64,000 nucleotides of DNA from Apostichopus japonicus (lineage: Eukaryota; Echinodermata; Holothuroidea; Aspidochirotida; Stichopodidae), in NCBI RefSeq assembly GCF_037975245.1, contig NC_092577.1, positions 16,382,013 through 16,446,012 on the forward strand, given 5' to 3'. Shown piece by piece: positions 12,316 through 22,430 of the stretch (its first letter is position 1; every line of letters starts with the position of its first letter). The position numbers and the translations under genes are program-made. The notes below the pieces were generated by a model. The model had not been told where the DNA came from, searched no databases, and saw only the letters and a list, made by a program, of their open reading frames with translations.

Positions 12316-12672
12316 GTGCTTTTTACGTGCAAAAAAACGGACACGGACCAAAGGTCAACAAAACCAAAAACTGTTTAACAACCACCAAAAACCCAACTGA
12401 AAACCCACAAACAGAAATCTCTCACTAACCCACAAATGTATAAAATATAGCGTTTAACGTGACCGTGAAAAGGACACGGACCCAAAGGCCAACAGAACCA
12501 AAACAATAAAGCTCCACAAACCAGCCCCAAAAAGCCAACACCAAACCACAAACAGAAAACCCCCAACCCATATTATGTAAGGACCACACAAACCCCCCAC
12601 CCCACACATAACAACTAACTCCAAAACTCATCCGGGGTACGCCGTCCCGATAGCAGACGACAGGCTTGCGCA

Positions 12673-13965
12673 TTACCTGCGAAATTTTCCCAATACGGGT
12701 CTTTTCAAGCCCCTAACAGTATTCCCCCTTTTCTTACGAGGGAGCAGAGTTCTTAACTCCTCGTCAACCTTGGTCGAGTGGACCTCCCTGTCAGGAACAG
12801 GAGGTCCACTAGCGACCATCGTGTCCGGTATAGCGGAAGCGGCTGCGGGTAGGGTGGAAGGGCCACTCGAGTCAATGAGATCAGTGGCCTGTTTTGTCTC
12901 ATCAAACCAATCGGAGGACTCCTTAGCTACAACTAATAAGGCTGTAGTGCAGTCCTCCATTGGCGAGTCAGAATCTGGGCCACTTAATGTCTCTTGGGCC
13001 GGTTGACTCGGGGCCCGACTAGTATCACCGATAGCGGGCGTAGCTACCGGTGAACCAGTACAAGCGGCATCCTGCGCCGCGTGCCACTCCGCTAGTACCA
13101 TCTCCGCCGTTTTGTCCTGCTCTGCCTCAGTGGGCAGGCTGGCAGTCTCGGCAAGTTCGATCAGGGGAGAGGTCGGACACGAAAGGGGGAACAAAGCCTC
13201 CATCGGGGCGCTAGTGTCGGACACTGGGGCGATGACAGGAGCATCATGTGGTACGGTGTCAGAGGCCGGGACAGGGACCGCTTCAACCACGCCCGTAGCC
13301 ACTCTCGCGGCGTATGAGCGGTCTGGGCATAAACGGGCGAGATGGCCCGTTTTCCCACACGAGTTGCAAACGATATCCCCTTTACACTCGGCCAGGGTAT
13401 GCCCAACCTGTAAACAGCGGCTACACCGCTTGTTCGGGCACAACCTGGCCTCATGCCCTTCCAGCCCACACCTCCAACAAGTGCGAGGCTGGCCCGGGTA
13501 TGCAACGTGGGCCCTGTGCCCATTAGCCCACAAGGTAGAGGGGATATCGGACTTGAGTTCAACTCTAACTCGTCTAGTCCCGGTCTTGACACCCATACAT
13601 TCAAGGAATTCCGGCTCCTCGTAGCCGGTCACTTTGCCGAAACGCCCCAGTGTCCGCACAACAACCTGTTCAGACATGTCCAGAGGGAGATGGAGGACTG
13701 TCACCCACACCGAACTGTCATACGGTGTGACCTTCAGTCCCTCAACTCCCTCCAACACATGGACGCCTCGGACGCGGGCAGCCTCGGAGGTAAACCGTAC
13801 ATCAAAACAATTCATACCCCGGAGAGGTTTACGCTGAAGCGCGTCAACCTCTCCAGGGACCTTTAAACCAACAGAACGCAAAACTGAAAAAACTTGTACG
13901 GGGACGACCTTAGCCTCCCCCGAAAAACTCAACAATACGATTTTGCTGTCACGGCGAGCCGCCAT
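12673..13965 (-). CDS. LINE-A ORF1 protein, copy 1 (430 aa)
   Basis: Gag-like nucleic-acid-binding ORF1 protein. I take the ATG giving MAARRDSKIVLLSFSGE as the start. Residues about 1-130 form an RRM-like region (ending VTGYEEPEFLEC). Three CCHC knuckles follow: CWRCGLEGHEARLC, CSRCLQVGHTLAEC and CNSCGKTGHLARLC. After them comes a Pro/Ser/Glu-rich tail of about 200 residues ending LKRPVLGKFRR. This layout is like ORF1 of Tx1/L1-clade LINEs. The frame is uninterrupted, and nearly the same protein is encoded by three other copies in this window. Confidence 0.9.
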   Translation of the reverse strand: MAARRDSKIVLLSFSGEAKVVPVQVFSVLRSVGLKVPGEVDALQRKPLRGMNCFDVRFTSEAARVRGVHVLEGVEGLKVTPYDSSVWVTVLHLPLDMSEQVVVRTLGRFGKVTGYEEPEFLECMGVKTGTRRVRVELKSDIPSTLWANGHRAHVAYPGQPRTCWRCGLEGHEARLCPNKRCSRCLQVGHTLAECKGDIVCNSCGKTGHLARLCPDRSYAARVATGVVEAVPVPASDTVPHDAPVIAPVSDTSAPMEALFPLSCPTSPLIELAETASLPTEAEQDKTAEMVLAEWHAAQDAACTGSPVATPAIGDTSRAPSQPAQETLSGPDSDSPMEDCTTALLVVAKESSDWFDETKQATDLIDSSGPSTLPAAASAIPDTMVASGPPVPDREVHSTKVDEELRTLLPRKKRGNTVRGLKRPVLGKFRR

Positions 13966-14134
13966 GACAGCTAGGGGTGTGGCAAAGCCACGCACCTATA
14001 CACAAACCAAAACGAAACAAACCCAAAACACACAAACTACACTAAAACAAACTGTAAACTAATGAAGGGCCAACGTAAAAACACAATAAAGGTGTGGTCA
14101 ACGAAAGGTGGAGAGCAGCCGAAAACACGTCCGC

Positions 14135-14208
14135 ACTCCACGAGAACTGAACTGAACTCTGAACTCTGAACTCTGAACTGAACTGAACTGAACACGAGAA
14201 CTGAACTG
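14135..14208. repeat. TTCAG-type pentamer array at LINE-A 5' end
   Basis: Tandem GAACT/CTGAA pentamers with an internal duplication of the CACGAGAACTGAACTGAA block. The other copies have only two or three pentamers here, so this 5' end has expanded. Confidence 0.85.
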
Positions 14209-14227
14209 AAGTGTGCAGTTTACAACT

Positions 14228-14665
14228 CATCCACTCAACAGTACCAGATACCATCCCTTGCACTGAAGTTAGGCCATTCCCTAAAAAAATGTGCAGCAAT
14301 ACAAAAGGTGGCAGGCATCAAATTGGAAGATGGAGAACTGAAAGATTATGCAGACAGATTTGAAGAACTTTGCAACTTAGAGTGGGCAGACAGTGTTTTT
14401 TTCACATGCATTATCTACATTGTATCAAAGGAAGTGGAATAAGCCCACAATATTACCTTTGTCTGAAGATGTAGTCAACCTTCACAAACACCTCAATGTG
14501 AAAATTACGGAAAGCACCAAGAGATTGTCAACAGATCCGGATAAACTGGCATGGTACTCACTAGCTACAGCAACAATGGCTAAAATTATCCTATTTAATA
14601 GGAGGAGGAGTGGAGAAGTACAGCGCATGCCTCTGGAAGATTACCAAAGATGCAATACTCACACT
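14228..14665 (+). CDS. SET gene large exon, second part (recombinase-like box I)
   Basis: It continues the frame after the insertion (SSTQQYQIPSLALKLGHSLK). After a shift at the T7 run (14396-14402) it reads SHALSTLYQRKWNKP and then MAKIILFNRRRSGEVQRMPL. The NRRRSGEVQRM segment at about 14596-14628 resembles box I of tyrosine recombinases (hydrophobic-Gly/Arg-R-x-S/G-E, with the first catalytic Arg). The segment ends at ACTCACACT (14657-14665), the left target duplication of the second LINE-A insertion. Confidence 0.65.
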
Positions 14666-14808
14666 GCTTTTTACGTGCAAACAAACGGACACGGACCAAA
14701 GGTCAACAAAACCAAAAACAATCCGAGTCTGTTTAACAACCAGCAAAAACCCAACTGAAAACCCACAAACAGAAATCTCTCACTAACCCACAAATGTATA
14801 AAATATAG

Positions 14809-15500
14809 GGAAATTTGAATCCTCCGTAGGCTAGGGAGTTGTTGTGTTTTGCGGTCCAACAAGTCCACCGTGGTTTGCTTTTGTTTGTATATATGTAGGG
14901 CAAGGATGAGCGCTACGCATATGTGCGTTACGTAATTTCAGTCGTGTTACGTAATAATACGTCTTATAGTCTGGATTTCAGGCTGACAGTATTTAGCTTC
15001 CTGCTTTGTATAGCGCGAAGACGTTGGTAACAAAAGGGGTAGGATAGTGAAAGAACCAAGGTATGCGCGGGTTTAGTGTCATTGTCGTATGGAGCCACAC
15101 CAGAGAAAAGTTGGGTAGAGTCCGTCGCAGACCTTTGTCATATAACGTGTCTTTTCCCCAACGGTCTGACTGCGTTAGTTTTCGCAACAGCTAGAAAGCT
15201 GCCTCGTTGCCAAAATCACTTTCAAGGGCTATATATATTTTCTGAGTAAGGGCGTCGGAGTATAGCGAAGGTAGATTAAGGCCTTATTCGGAGGAGTTTC
15301 TGCCTGATGTCGAGACGCTTGTCGAGACCGGTTTCCTGTTGTGTGTTGAGAGCCATTTTACCATCTAAATGGTGAGTTTCACGTTTTCTTTTCCCTTAAA
15401 AGTGAAATACTGTATTACAATATTAGGAATATGTAGTAGCAATAAATACTACTGTGTACTGACTGTGTGTACTGACTGACACTGGCTTGTTAGGGGTTGT
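14809..15500 (-). other. Transduced flank between two LINE-A 3' ends
   Basis: About 690 bases with no similarity to LINE-A or the SET gene, with TTACGTAAT-like motifs near 14930-14965 and no clear gene. By structure it came from the genomic neighbourhood of the source element. Confidence 0.65.
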
Positions 15501-15867
15501 GCTTTTTACGTGCAAAGAAACGGACACGGACCAAAGGTCAACAAAACCAAAAACAATCCCAGTCTGTTTAACAACCACCAAAAACCCAACTGAAAACCCA
15601 CAAACAGAAATCTCTCACTTACCCACAAATGTATAAAATATAGCGTTTAACGTGACGTGAAAAGGACACGGACCCAAAGGCTAACAGAACCAAAACAATA
15701 AATCTCCACAAACCAGCCCCAAAAACCCAACACCAAACCACAAACAGAAAACCCCCAACCCATATTATGTAAGGACCACACAAACCCCCCACCCCACACA
15801 AACAACTAACTAACTCCAAAATTCATCCGGGGTACGCCGTCCCGATAGCAGACGACAGGCTTGCGCA

Positions 15868-17160
15868 TTACCTGCGAAATTTTCCCAATACGGGTCTTTT
15901 CAAGCCCCTAACAGTATTCCCCCTTTTCTTACGAGGGAGCAGAGTTCTTAACTCCTCGTCAACCTTGATCGAGTGGACCTCCCTGTCAGGAACAGGAGGT
16001 CCACTAGCGACCATCGTGTCCGGTATAGCGGAAGCGGCTGCGGGTAGGGTGGAAGGGCCACTCGAGTCAATGAGATCAGTGGCCTGTTTTGTCTCATCAA
16101 ACCAATCGGAGGACTCCTTAGCCACAACTAATAAGGCTGTAGTGCAGTCCTCCATTGGCGAGTCAGAATCTGGGCCACTTAATGTCTCTTGGGCCGGTTG
16201 ACTCGGGGCCCGACTAGTATCACCGATAGCGGGCGTAGCTACCGGTGAACCAGTACAAGCGGCATCCTGCGCCGCGTGCCACTCCGCTAGTACCATCTCC
16301 GCCGTTTTGTCCTGCTCTGCCTCAGTGGGCAGGCTGGCAGTCTCGGTAAGTTCGATCAGGGGAGAGGTCGGACACGAAAGGGGGAACAAAGCCTCCATCG
16401 GAGCGCTAGTGTCGGACACTGGGGCGATGACAGGATCATCATGTGGTACGGTGTCAGAGGCCGGGACAGGGACCGCTGCAACCACGCCCGTAGCCACTCT
16501 CGCGGCGTATGAGCGGTCTGGGCATAAACGGGCGAGATGGCCCGCTTTCCCACACGAGTTGCAAACGATATCCCCTTTACACTCGGCCAGGGTATGCCCA
16601 ACCTGTAAACAGCGGCTACACCGCTTGTTCGGGCACAACCTGGCCTCATGCCCTTCCAGCCCACACCTCCAACAAGTGCGAGGCTGGCCCGGGTATGCAA
16701 TGTGGGCCCTGTGCCCATTAGCCCACAAGGTAGAGGGGATATCGGACTTGAGTTCGATTCTAACTCGTCTAGTCCCGGTCTTGACACCTTTACATTCAAG
16801 GAATTCCGGCTCCTCGTAGCCGGTCACTTTCCCAAAACCCCCCAGTGTCCGCACAACAACCTGTTCAGACATGTCCAGAGGGAGATGGAGGACTGTCACC
16901 CACACCGAACTGTCATACGGTGTGACCTTCAGTCCCTCAACTCCCTCCAACACATGGACGCCTCGGACGCGGGCAGCCTCCGAGGTAAACCGTACATCAA
17001 AACAATTCATACCCCGGAGAGGTTTACGCTGAAGCGCGTCAACCTCTCCAGGGACCTTTAAACCAACAGAACGCAAAACTGAAAAATCTTGTACGGGGAC
17101 GACCTTAGCCTCCCCCGAAAAACTCAACAATACGATTTTGCTGTCACGGCGAGCCGCCAT
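15868..17160 (-). CDS. LINE-A ORF1 protein, copy 2 (430 aa)
   Basis: Intact frame with the same layout as copy 1: RRM-like N-terminus, three CCHC knuckles, Pro/Ser-rich tail. It differs by scattered substitutions such as KTGH to KAGH in the third knuckle and EAVP to AAVP after it; no knuckle Cys or His is changed. The ATG is at 17160-17158. Confidence 0.9.
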   Translation of the reverse strand: MAARRDSKIVLLSFSGEAKVVPVQDFSVLRSVGLKVPGEVDALQRKPLRGMNCFDVRFTSEAARVRGVHVLEGVEGLKVTPYDSSVWVTVLHLPLDMSEQVVVRTLGGFGKVTGYEEPEFLECKGVKTGTRRVRIELKSDIPSTLWANGHRAHIAYPGQPRTCWRCGLEGHEARLCPNKRCSRCLQVGHTLAECKGDIVCNSCGKAGHLARLCPDRSYAARVATGVVAAVPVPASDTVPHDDPVIAPVSDTSAPMEALFPLSCPTSPLIELTETASLPTEAEQDKTAEMVLAEWHAAQDAACTGSPVATPAIGDTSRAPSQPAQETLSGPDSDSPMEDCTTALLVVAKESSDWFDETKQATDLIDSSGPSTLPAAASAIPDTMVASGPPVPDREVHSIKVDEELRTLLPRKKRGNTVRGLKRPVLGKFRR

Positions 17161-17359
17161 GACAGCTAGGGGTGTGGCAAAGCCACGCACCTATACACAA
17201 ACCAAAACGAAACAAACCCAAAACACACAAACTTCACTAAAACAAACTGTAAACTAATGAAGGGCCAACGTAAAAACACAATAAATGTGTGGTCAACGAA
17301 AGGTGGAGAGCATCCGAAAACACGTCCGCACTCCACGAGAACTGAACTGAACTCACACT

Positions 17360-17887
17360 AATGAAGATATCCTTGAGGATCTTACTGAATGGGAGAAAAA
17401 ACTGTGTCAACAGCTTTCTAGAGTCGAGACTAAAGGGAAAAGAGGCAGAAAAGTCCCCATTCTGCTAACATCTGAAATGAAAGAGGCTGCCGATACCCTT
17501 GTAGAGACTCGTTCATATGTTGGAGTGTCTTCAACCAATCGCTATATGTTTGCCAGGCCAACATTGGGTTCAAAAACTCCACTACGGGGATCTGATTGCC
17601 TTAGCAAAATGGCTTTAGAGAGTGGAGCCAAATGCCCTTCTGCACTAACATCAACAAAGCTTCGAAAACATCAACAGTTTCTCAACTCTTTTGTCTCAAA
17701 CGCCATGAACTGGACATTCTTGCCAACTTTTTAGGTCACGATATTAGAGTTCATCGCGAGTATTATCGCCTCCCTGACGACACACTGCAGATGACAAAGG
17801 TAGCAAGGCTCTTGTTGGCGATGGAGAAGGGAAATTCAAACAACTTCAGAGATAAGAAACTTTCTGAAATTGAGGTCTCTTTGGATT
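17360..17887 (+). CDS. SET gene large exon, third part (recombinase-like box II)
   Basis: It resumes in frame with NEDILEDLTEWEKKLCQQLS. It ends with a stretch like tyrosine recombinase box II: TSTKLRKH, then LANFLGHDIRVHREYYRLPD. These match the T/H-x-x-R, the LGH and the Tyr of the catalytic pocket. A frame change lies between LRKH and STVSQ, near 17665-17672. The donor is GTAAGT at 17888. The resemblance is by motif and spacing, so the domain could be a catalytically dead relative (Crypton-like or integrase-derived). Confidence 0.65.
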
Positions 17888-18229
17888 GTAAGTGTTTTTA
17901 ATTGTTTTGTATTTTAAAGTTTTATGATAAATTGAAGGTATTGTCTTATGTGATAAATTTACAATATGAGTAACATGGATGGTTAAACAGATTTTCAATT
18001 GCAAACATTTTTTAACTCGAAACCCGATGGCATCAAAATGAACTATTTACGAGTAACAAACAAGTTGTATTTAAAACTTAGTAGTCTTTCAGGTCACCTA
18101 GCTAGTCTTGTTTATTTCTCAAATTTCTTCTGTGAATATTCCTACCTCGTAAGCACTTAATTTTGTTACGCTTATTTTATATTCTTATAGTAAATTTTTT
18201 TCCTTTGTTTATTTACTTTCTTTGGTCAG
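17888..18229. other. Intron, AT-rich
   Basis: Intron between the recombinase-like exon and the acidic exon. Nothing else is recognised. Confidence 0.6.
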
Positions 18230-18304
18230 ATCCATGTACTAGTGAAGAAGAGCTGGTTGACGAAGATGAGGAAGATGATTTACCTGATGAAATCAATACA
18301 GGAG
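18230..18304 (+). CDS. SET gene penultimate exon
   Basis: Acceptor TTTGGTCAG, donor GTACAT. It joins the previous exon in phase (GAT T|AT) and encodes PCTSEEELVDEDEEDDLPDE, a strongly acidic stretch. Confidence 0.65.
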
Positions 18305-18544
18305 GTACATCAAGTAAACTGGCATATATTATTAGACAAAGTTGCACATTTGAGACACATCTTGTTGCAACGAAGACTTTGTATTACTAGATACTTCAGA
18401 AAAACTTGTCATATAATAATTTATAGTTATATCTCTTTCTAAATGGGGAACCATGTTTGATATTCTTGTTCTTATTTTTGAATGGTAGTTTCTTGCATTT
18501 TATTCTATGCACTTCATCGGCTTATTTCCTTTTCTTCATTCCAG

Positions 18545-18807
18545 CATCAATCCTTGCAAAAACGTGTAATGAAAGTAAGAAGAGGAGCAGTCCCCAGGCA
18601 AGAAGTCACAGTAACCTTTCAGTTAGAAAACCAGATCAATCAGAGCAAAGAGTTGTAGTAAACAAAAAGTCACATTGGGGTAACGAAGAATCAGATGCTG
18701 TCCAAGATTATTTTGACAAGCACATTAGGTTAGGCCGTGTGCCTCGAAAAGATGAATGCGACAAATGTAAGAAATCTCTGGCACCACTTCTTGATGTGCG
18801 ACAAGGT
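18545..18807 (+). CDS. SET gene last exon, truncated
   Basis: After the acceptor TTCATTCCAG it encodes SILAKTCNESKKRSS, then WGNEESDAVQDYFDKHIRLG and RVPRKDECDKC. This is a Myb/SANT-like tail (W...AV...F..HI..G.VP.K.EC..C) seen at the C-terminus of related uncharacterised proteins. The expected final helix after LLDVRQ is missing, because the sequence passes directly into tandem repeats. Confidence 0.65.
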
Positions 18808-20790
18808 TGATGTTTTGGGACAAGTTGTAAACTGGTTAGGGGAACATTTTGAAACTTAACGGTCATGTGATCTGAGGTCACCAAAGGTCAATTAATGTTA
18901 AAAAACTAGTATTTTTGCGATAACTTGAGAACGAATTGTCCGTTAGGGTTGGGAGTTGCTTCAGTGTAATCCAATTGTCGACCCACATCTGGGTGACCCT
19001 TGACCTCAATTTGACCTCTGGTGACCTTTTCATGTTTTGGGGATTTTTACAGTTTCGATGCTATTTTCAGATGTCAAAGGTACCTTCCGATCATAAATTT
19101 CGATAGCTGTGTGACCTTTGTGTGCGAACTTATATGGGGTCAAAGTTTTCGGTCGGAGTTAGGATGGCTGTACAGACTTGTCGTGTTGATTTTTGGAATC
19201 AGCAGATCAAACTACATTTGAAACCAAGGTCAAAAGGTCAAGGTCAAAAGGTCACATTATGAAAAATGTGCTTAGATTGGGAGAAAACCGGCGAAAAAGA
19301 AAATGTTTGGTTTTGATGCTAGATTTGGATATCAAAGGTACCTTCCGATCAAAAATGTCAGTGGGTTGACACCCGGGTGACCTTTGTGTGTAAAGTTATA
19401 CAAGGTCAAAGTTAATTTTCAGACATTTAATGCAATAACTCCCAGTGCCAAGGTGTAACAAGGTTGATATTTTGGGACAAGTTGCAAATGGTATAGAGGA
19501 ATATTTTCAAACTTAACGGTCATGTGATCCGAGGTCATCAAAGGTCAATTATTGTTAAAAAACTAGTATTTTGGGTGAGAAAATGGGCCAAAAAAAAAAA
19601 TGTTTGAATTTTTACAGTTTTGATGCTATATTCACGTCTCACCAATCAAATATGTCAATAGGTTTACCCCAGGTGACCTTTGTGTGTGAAGTTATATGAG
19701 GTCAAAGTAATAATTCCCAGTTCCAAGGTGTGACACGGTTGATATTTAGGGACAAGTTGCAAATGGTATAGGGGAATATTTTCAAACTTAACGGTCATGT
19801 CATCCGAGGTCACCAAAGGTCAATTAATGATAAAAAAAACTAGTATTTTTGCGATAACTTGAGAACGAATGGTCCGTTAGGGTTGGGAGTTGCTTCAATT
19901 TAATCCAATTGTCGACCCGCATCTGGGTGACCCTTGACCTCAATTTGACCTCTGGTGACCTTTTCATGTTTTGGGGATTTTTACAGTTTCGATGCTATTT
20001 TCAGATGTCAAAGGTACCTTCTGATCATAAATGTCAATGGGTTGACACCCGGGTGACCTTCGTGTGCGGAGTTATACAAGGTCAAAGTTAATTTTCAGAC
20101 ATTTAATGCAATAACTCTCAGTTCCAAGGTGTGACACAGTTGATATTTTGGGACAAGTTGCAAATGGTATAGGGGAATATTTTGAAACTTAACGGTCATG
20201 TGATCCGAGGTCACCAAAAATGTCAAAGGTACCTTCTGATCATAAATGTCAATAGGTTGACCCCCGTGTGACCTTAGTGTGCGAAGTTATACGAGGTCAA
20301 AGTTAAAAAATATTAATGAGGTCACGGGTCAAACGTGAAAAACTCCCAAGTTGCAATAACTTGGCTACTATTTATTGGAATTTCGTCAAACTTGGTATGA
20401 TGATATTGGTAGATAGTCTCCACACACTGATGTGTGTTGCAATTGATATCATGCATGTTTATAAGGGGGGGGGGGGCCTAGCATTATTTCGTTATGAAAA
20501 GTTTGTATGCACAATAACTCAAGAAGGGAATGACCAATCATTACCATACTTGGTGAGTGGGTGGCCAATAGTAAGTAGATTAACCCTGTTGATTTTGGTG
20601 CTCATATCATGAATATTAATGAGGTCATGGGGTCAAACGTGAAATACTCCAAATTGCAATTACTTGACTACTATTACTAATGGGAATTTCGTCAAACTTG
20701 GTATGATGATAATGGTAGATAGTCTTCACACACTGATGTGTGTTGCAATTGATATCAGGGCTTAGCATTACTTTGGCAACAAAAGTTTGT
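18808..20790. repeat. Long-unit tandem repeats rich in AGGTCA/TGACCT
   Basis: The block beginning TTGATATTTTGGGACAAGTT recurs near 18810, 19463, 19738 and 20140, with units of unequal length (about 275-650 bases). Each contains several AGGTCA or TGACCT hexamers. A second unit of about 300 bases, starting ATATTAATGAGGTCA, occurs near 20309 and 20612. At 19227-19254 four AGGTCA half-sites lie in direct repeat with spacings of 2, 0 and 2. A run of ten G's lies near 20465. There is no coding content. Confidence 0.85.
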
Positions 20791-20883
20791 GAGCATAAAT
20801 TACTGTTGTTGTATTAGGGCTTTGTTAGAAATTTCCCTATGAATGGAACTAATGAACAGCAGCAAGGAACCATGAAATGTTTT

Positions 20884-21161
20884 CATTCTGTTTTTTGGGT
20901 TCTGTTTGTGGTTTGGAGTTGGCTTTTTGGGTCCGGTTTGTAGTGTTTTTTTTTTTTTGGCTTCTGTTGGCCTTTGGGTCCGTGTCCTTTTCACGTGACG
21001 TTAAACGCTACTTTGGTGAGAGATTTGTGTTTGTGGGTTTCAGTTGGGTTTTTCGTGGTTGTTTTACAGGTGGTTGTTTTTGTTGTTTGTTTTACAGACT
21101 GAGATTGTTTTTGCTTCGGTTGACCTTTGGTCCGTGTCCGTTTTCTTTGCACGTAAAAAGC
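20884..21161 (+). mobile_element. LINE-A 3' end, 5'-truncated
   Basis: It matches the last ~280 bases of LINE-A (GGTTTGGAGTTGGCTTTTTG onward, then TTGACCTTTGGTCCGTGTCC) and ends GCACGTAAAAAGC. It contains no ORF. No clear target duplication was found. Confidence 0.85.
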
Positions 21162-21254
21162 ATTATCAACATTGGAATTGCTTTAAAGACGTGTGTTTTG
21201 TGAAATTTTATTATGGCATTTCATATGTGTATTTTTATGTATATCCTTCTGCAG

Positions 21255-22430
21255 ATTATGTGGAGCAAAGCAAAGGGAAGGTTGTACATATTTTCAGAAA
21301 GAAATTTATGGAAAGGATATTTTAAAATTTATTCAAGTGGACATTAATCGAGACATTCCAGGTGTCCATCCTAGTTCCATTTGTGACACTTGTCGAAGGA
21401 AACTATCACGCTGTAAGACTGCATCCAGAAAGTCAAAGAAAAACGAACAGTGTACTTCTAACGTACAGCTTCATAAATTCTCGGAACATTGAGAGGATAA
21501 TTGCGCCATTTGTACAACCAATCAATTGGACAAGAACATGCTTTTAGATTTTTGTAGAGAGACAGGATTTCTTTCATGGATGTCCAAAGATGGCAAAGTG
21601 ATTGCAGTAGTAATGCATGACCTAGGAGAAGTAGTTTTTAAGAGAATTATAATTGGTGACAAGTCAGTCACTGCCTTCATTCTTGGAAAAGATGTAAACT
21701 TATCCCACAGTAGTCCATTTAAAGCAATCACTGAAATTTGGGATTCACAAATCTGTGTGGGAAACCATGATTTTGACACTTTAACTGAGGCTTACCGTGA
21801 AGATGGAATGAAAGGAACTGTTGGTCAGACTGTGGCTCAGGTAGAAACTCTTCACACAGGGGACCAGTTAGAAGGGAAACTAACAATACGCCATAATAAA
21901 TGCCATCTGATAATTTCAAATGAGTATGTACAGTAGTCCAACCGAGCCTTCAGTAAGTGCTGTGCTGTTTGTAAATTCTATAGGCAAATTGAAATCAAAA
22001 GCTGATAATGCATCAGCAAAGAGGGCAAAAGAAGAAAACCAAAAACATTCTCTTGTGAAAACCACAACTTATTAACAAAGTCAGTCATCTACAGACAGAG
22101 ATCCAACTATCAAGGAACAGACCAGAAAAGTTGAAGAGCACCATTAGGGATCTGGTTGAAAAGGAAAGTGTGACCATTGATTGTGAAGAACTCCTTAAAG
22201 TTATCAAATGCAATGAAAAGGAATTGGAGTCTATTCTACCAGCTAACACACATTGTGCTCTACTTTGGGAGCAGCAAAAAGGCATTGCAAAGCAAATCCT
22301 CCAAAGGTATGAGATGGCATCCAGCACTAATCAAGTGGGCAATTGCATTGCATTAAAAATCATCCTCTGCATATGACATCCTTAGAGATTGTGGATTTCT
22401 CATTCTCCCTCATCCAAGTACTCTTCATAT
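21255..22430 (+). pseudogene. P-type transposase, exon with RAG1-N-like region and linker
   Basis: After a CTTCTGCAG acceptor the frame reads LCGAKQREGC, then VHPSSICDTCRRKLSRC and EDNCAIC, paired Cys spacings like the RAG1 central Cys/His region. The TGA at 21490 replaces a residue just before EDNCAIC. Next come ICVGNHDFDTLTEAYREDG and NRAFSKCCAVCKFYRQ, both recognised from related invertebrate proteins. A charged coiled-coil-like stretch follows (STIRDLVEKESV to LLWEQQKGIAKQI). After a shift near 22305 it reads GMRWHPALIKWAIALH and then SSSAYDILRDCGFLILPHPS, the start of the P-type catalytic domain. The LTR element starts at 22431. Confidence 0.65.

Larger units (their letters stand above)
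12316..14208 (-). mobile_element. ORF1-only LINE-A (half-LINE) copy 1, full length
   Basis: The element is bounded by a perfect 19-bp target-site duplication (12297-12315 and 14209-14227). On the minus strand, from the right: a TTCAG-rich 5' end, a GC-rich 5' UTR, ORF1 (ATG at 13965, stop at 12673), a short 3' region starting CGCAAGCCTGTCGTC, and a 3' end finishing CACGTAAAAAGCA-like with no long poly(A). ORF2 is absent. The left end in plus orientation is GCTTTTTACGTGC. The TSD and defined 3' terminus fit target-primed reverse transcription by a LINE enzyme acting in trans. Confidence 0.9.
14666..17350 (-). mobile_element. ORF1-only LINE-A copy 2 carrying a 3'-transduced segment
   Basis: One 9-bp duplication (ACTCACACT at 14657-14665 and 17351-17359) brackets the whole segment. 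Read on the minus strand: 5' end at 17350, ORF1, a complete LINE-A 3' end at about 15501, then about 690 bases of unrelated DNA, then a second LINE-A 3' tail (14808-14666). Two 3' ends in the same orientation inside one duplication are best explained by a transcript that read through its own end into flanking DNA and finished at a downstream truncated copy's tail. Confidence 0.8.
5570..18807 (+). pseudogene. SET-domain / tyrosine-recombinase-like gene, disrupted by two LINE-A insertions
   Basis: Ten exons can be assembled with matching phases: 5570-5681, 5971-6115, 6734-6923, four copies of a short exon (7180-7287, 8172-8279, 9281-9391, 10343-10450), one very large exon (10806 to 17887, containing two LINE-A insertions), 18230-18304 and 18545-18807. 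The predicted protein has a SET methyltransferase domain of the KMT5A/PR-Set7 type. A repeat region and an acidic, Ser-rich linker follow, then Cys/His pairs, then a C-terminal domain with tyrosine-recombinase-like motifs, and a short basic tail typical of large uncharacterised gene families in fish and invertebrates. The two insertions alone break the coding sequence. Two apparent frameshifts (T run at 14396-14402; near 17665-17672) add to this, although the T-run one could be a base-calling error. The 3' end stops abruptly at tandem repeats. Confidence 0.75.

Noticed and set aside
13161-13604. Second-frame 147-codon frames inside ORF1
   Set aside because: Shadow of the CCHC region (GC-rich, few stops). 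No independent start context or motif.
13112-13624. A 170-codon open frame opposite ORF1, repeated in copies 2 and 4 (16307-16819, 50140-50652)
   Set aside because: It lies antisense to the ORF1 knuckle region and recurs only because ORF1 recurs. It has no domain, and its conservation follows the ORF1 codons.
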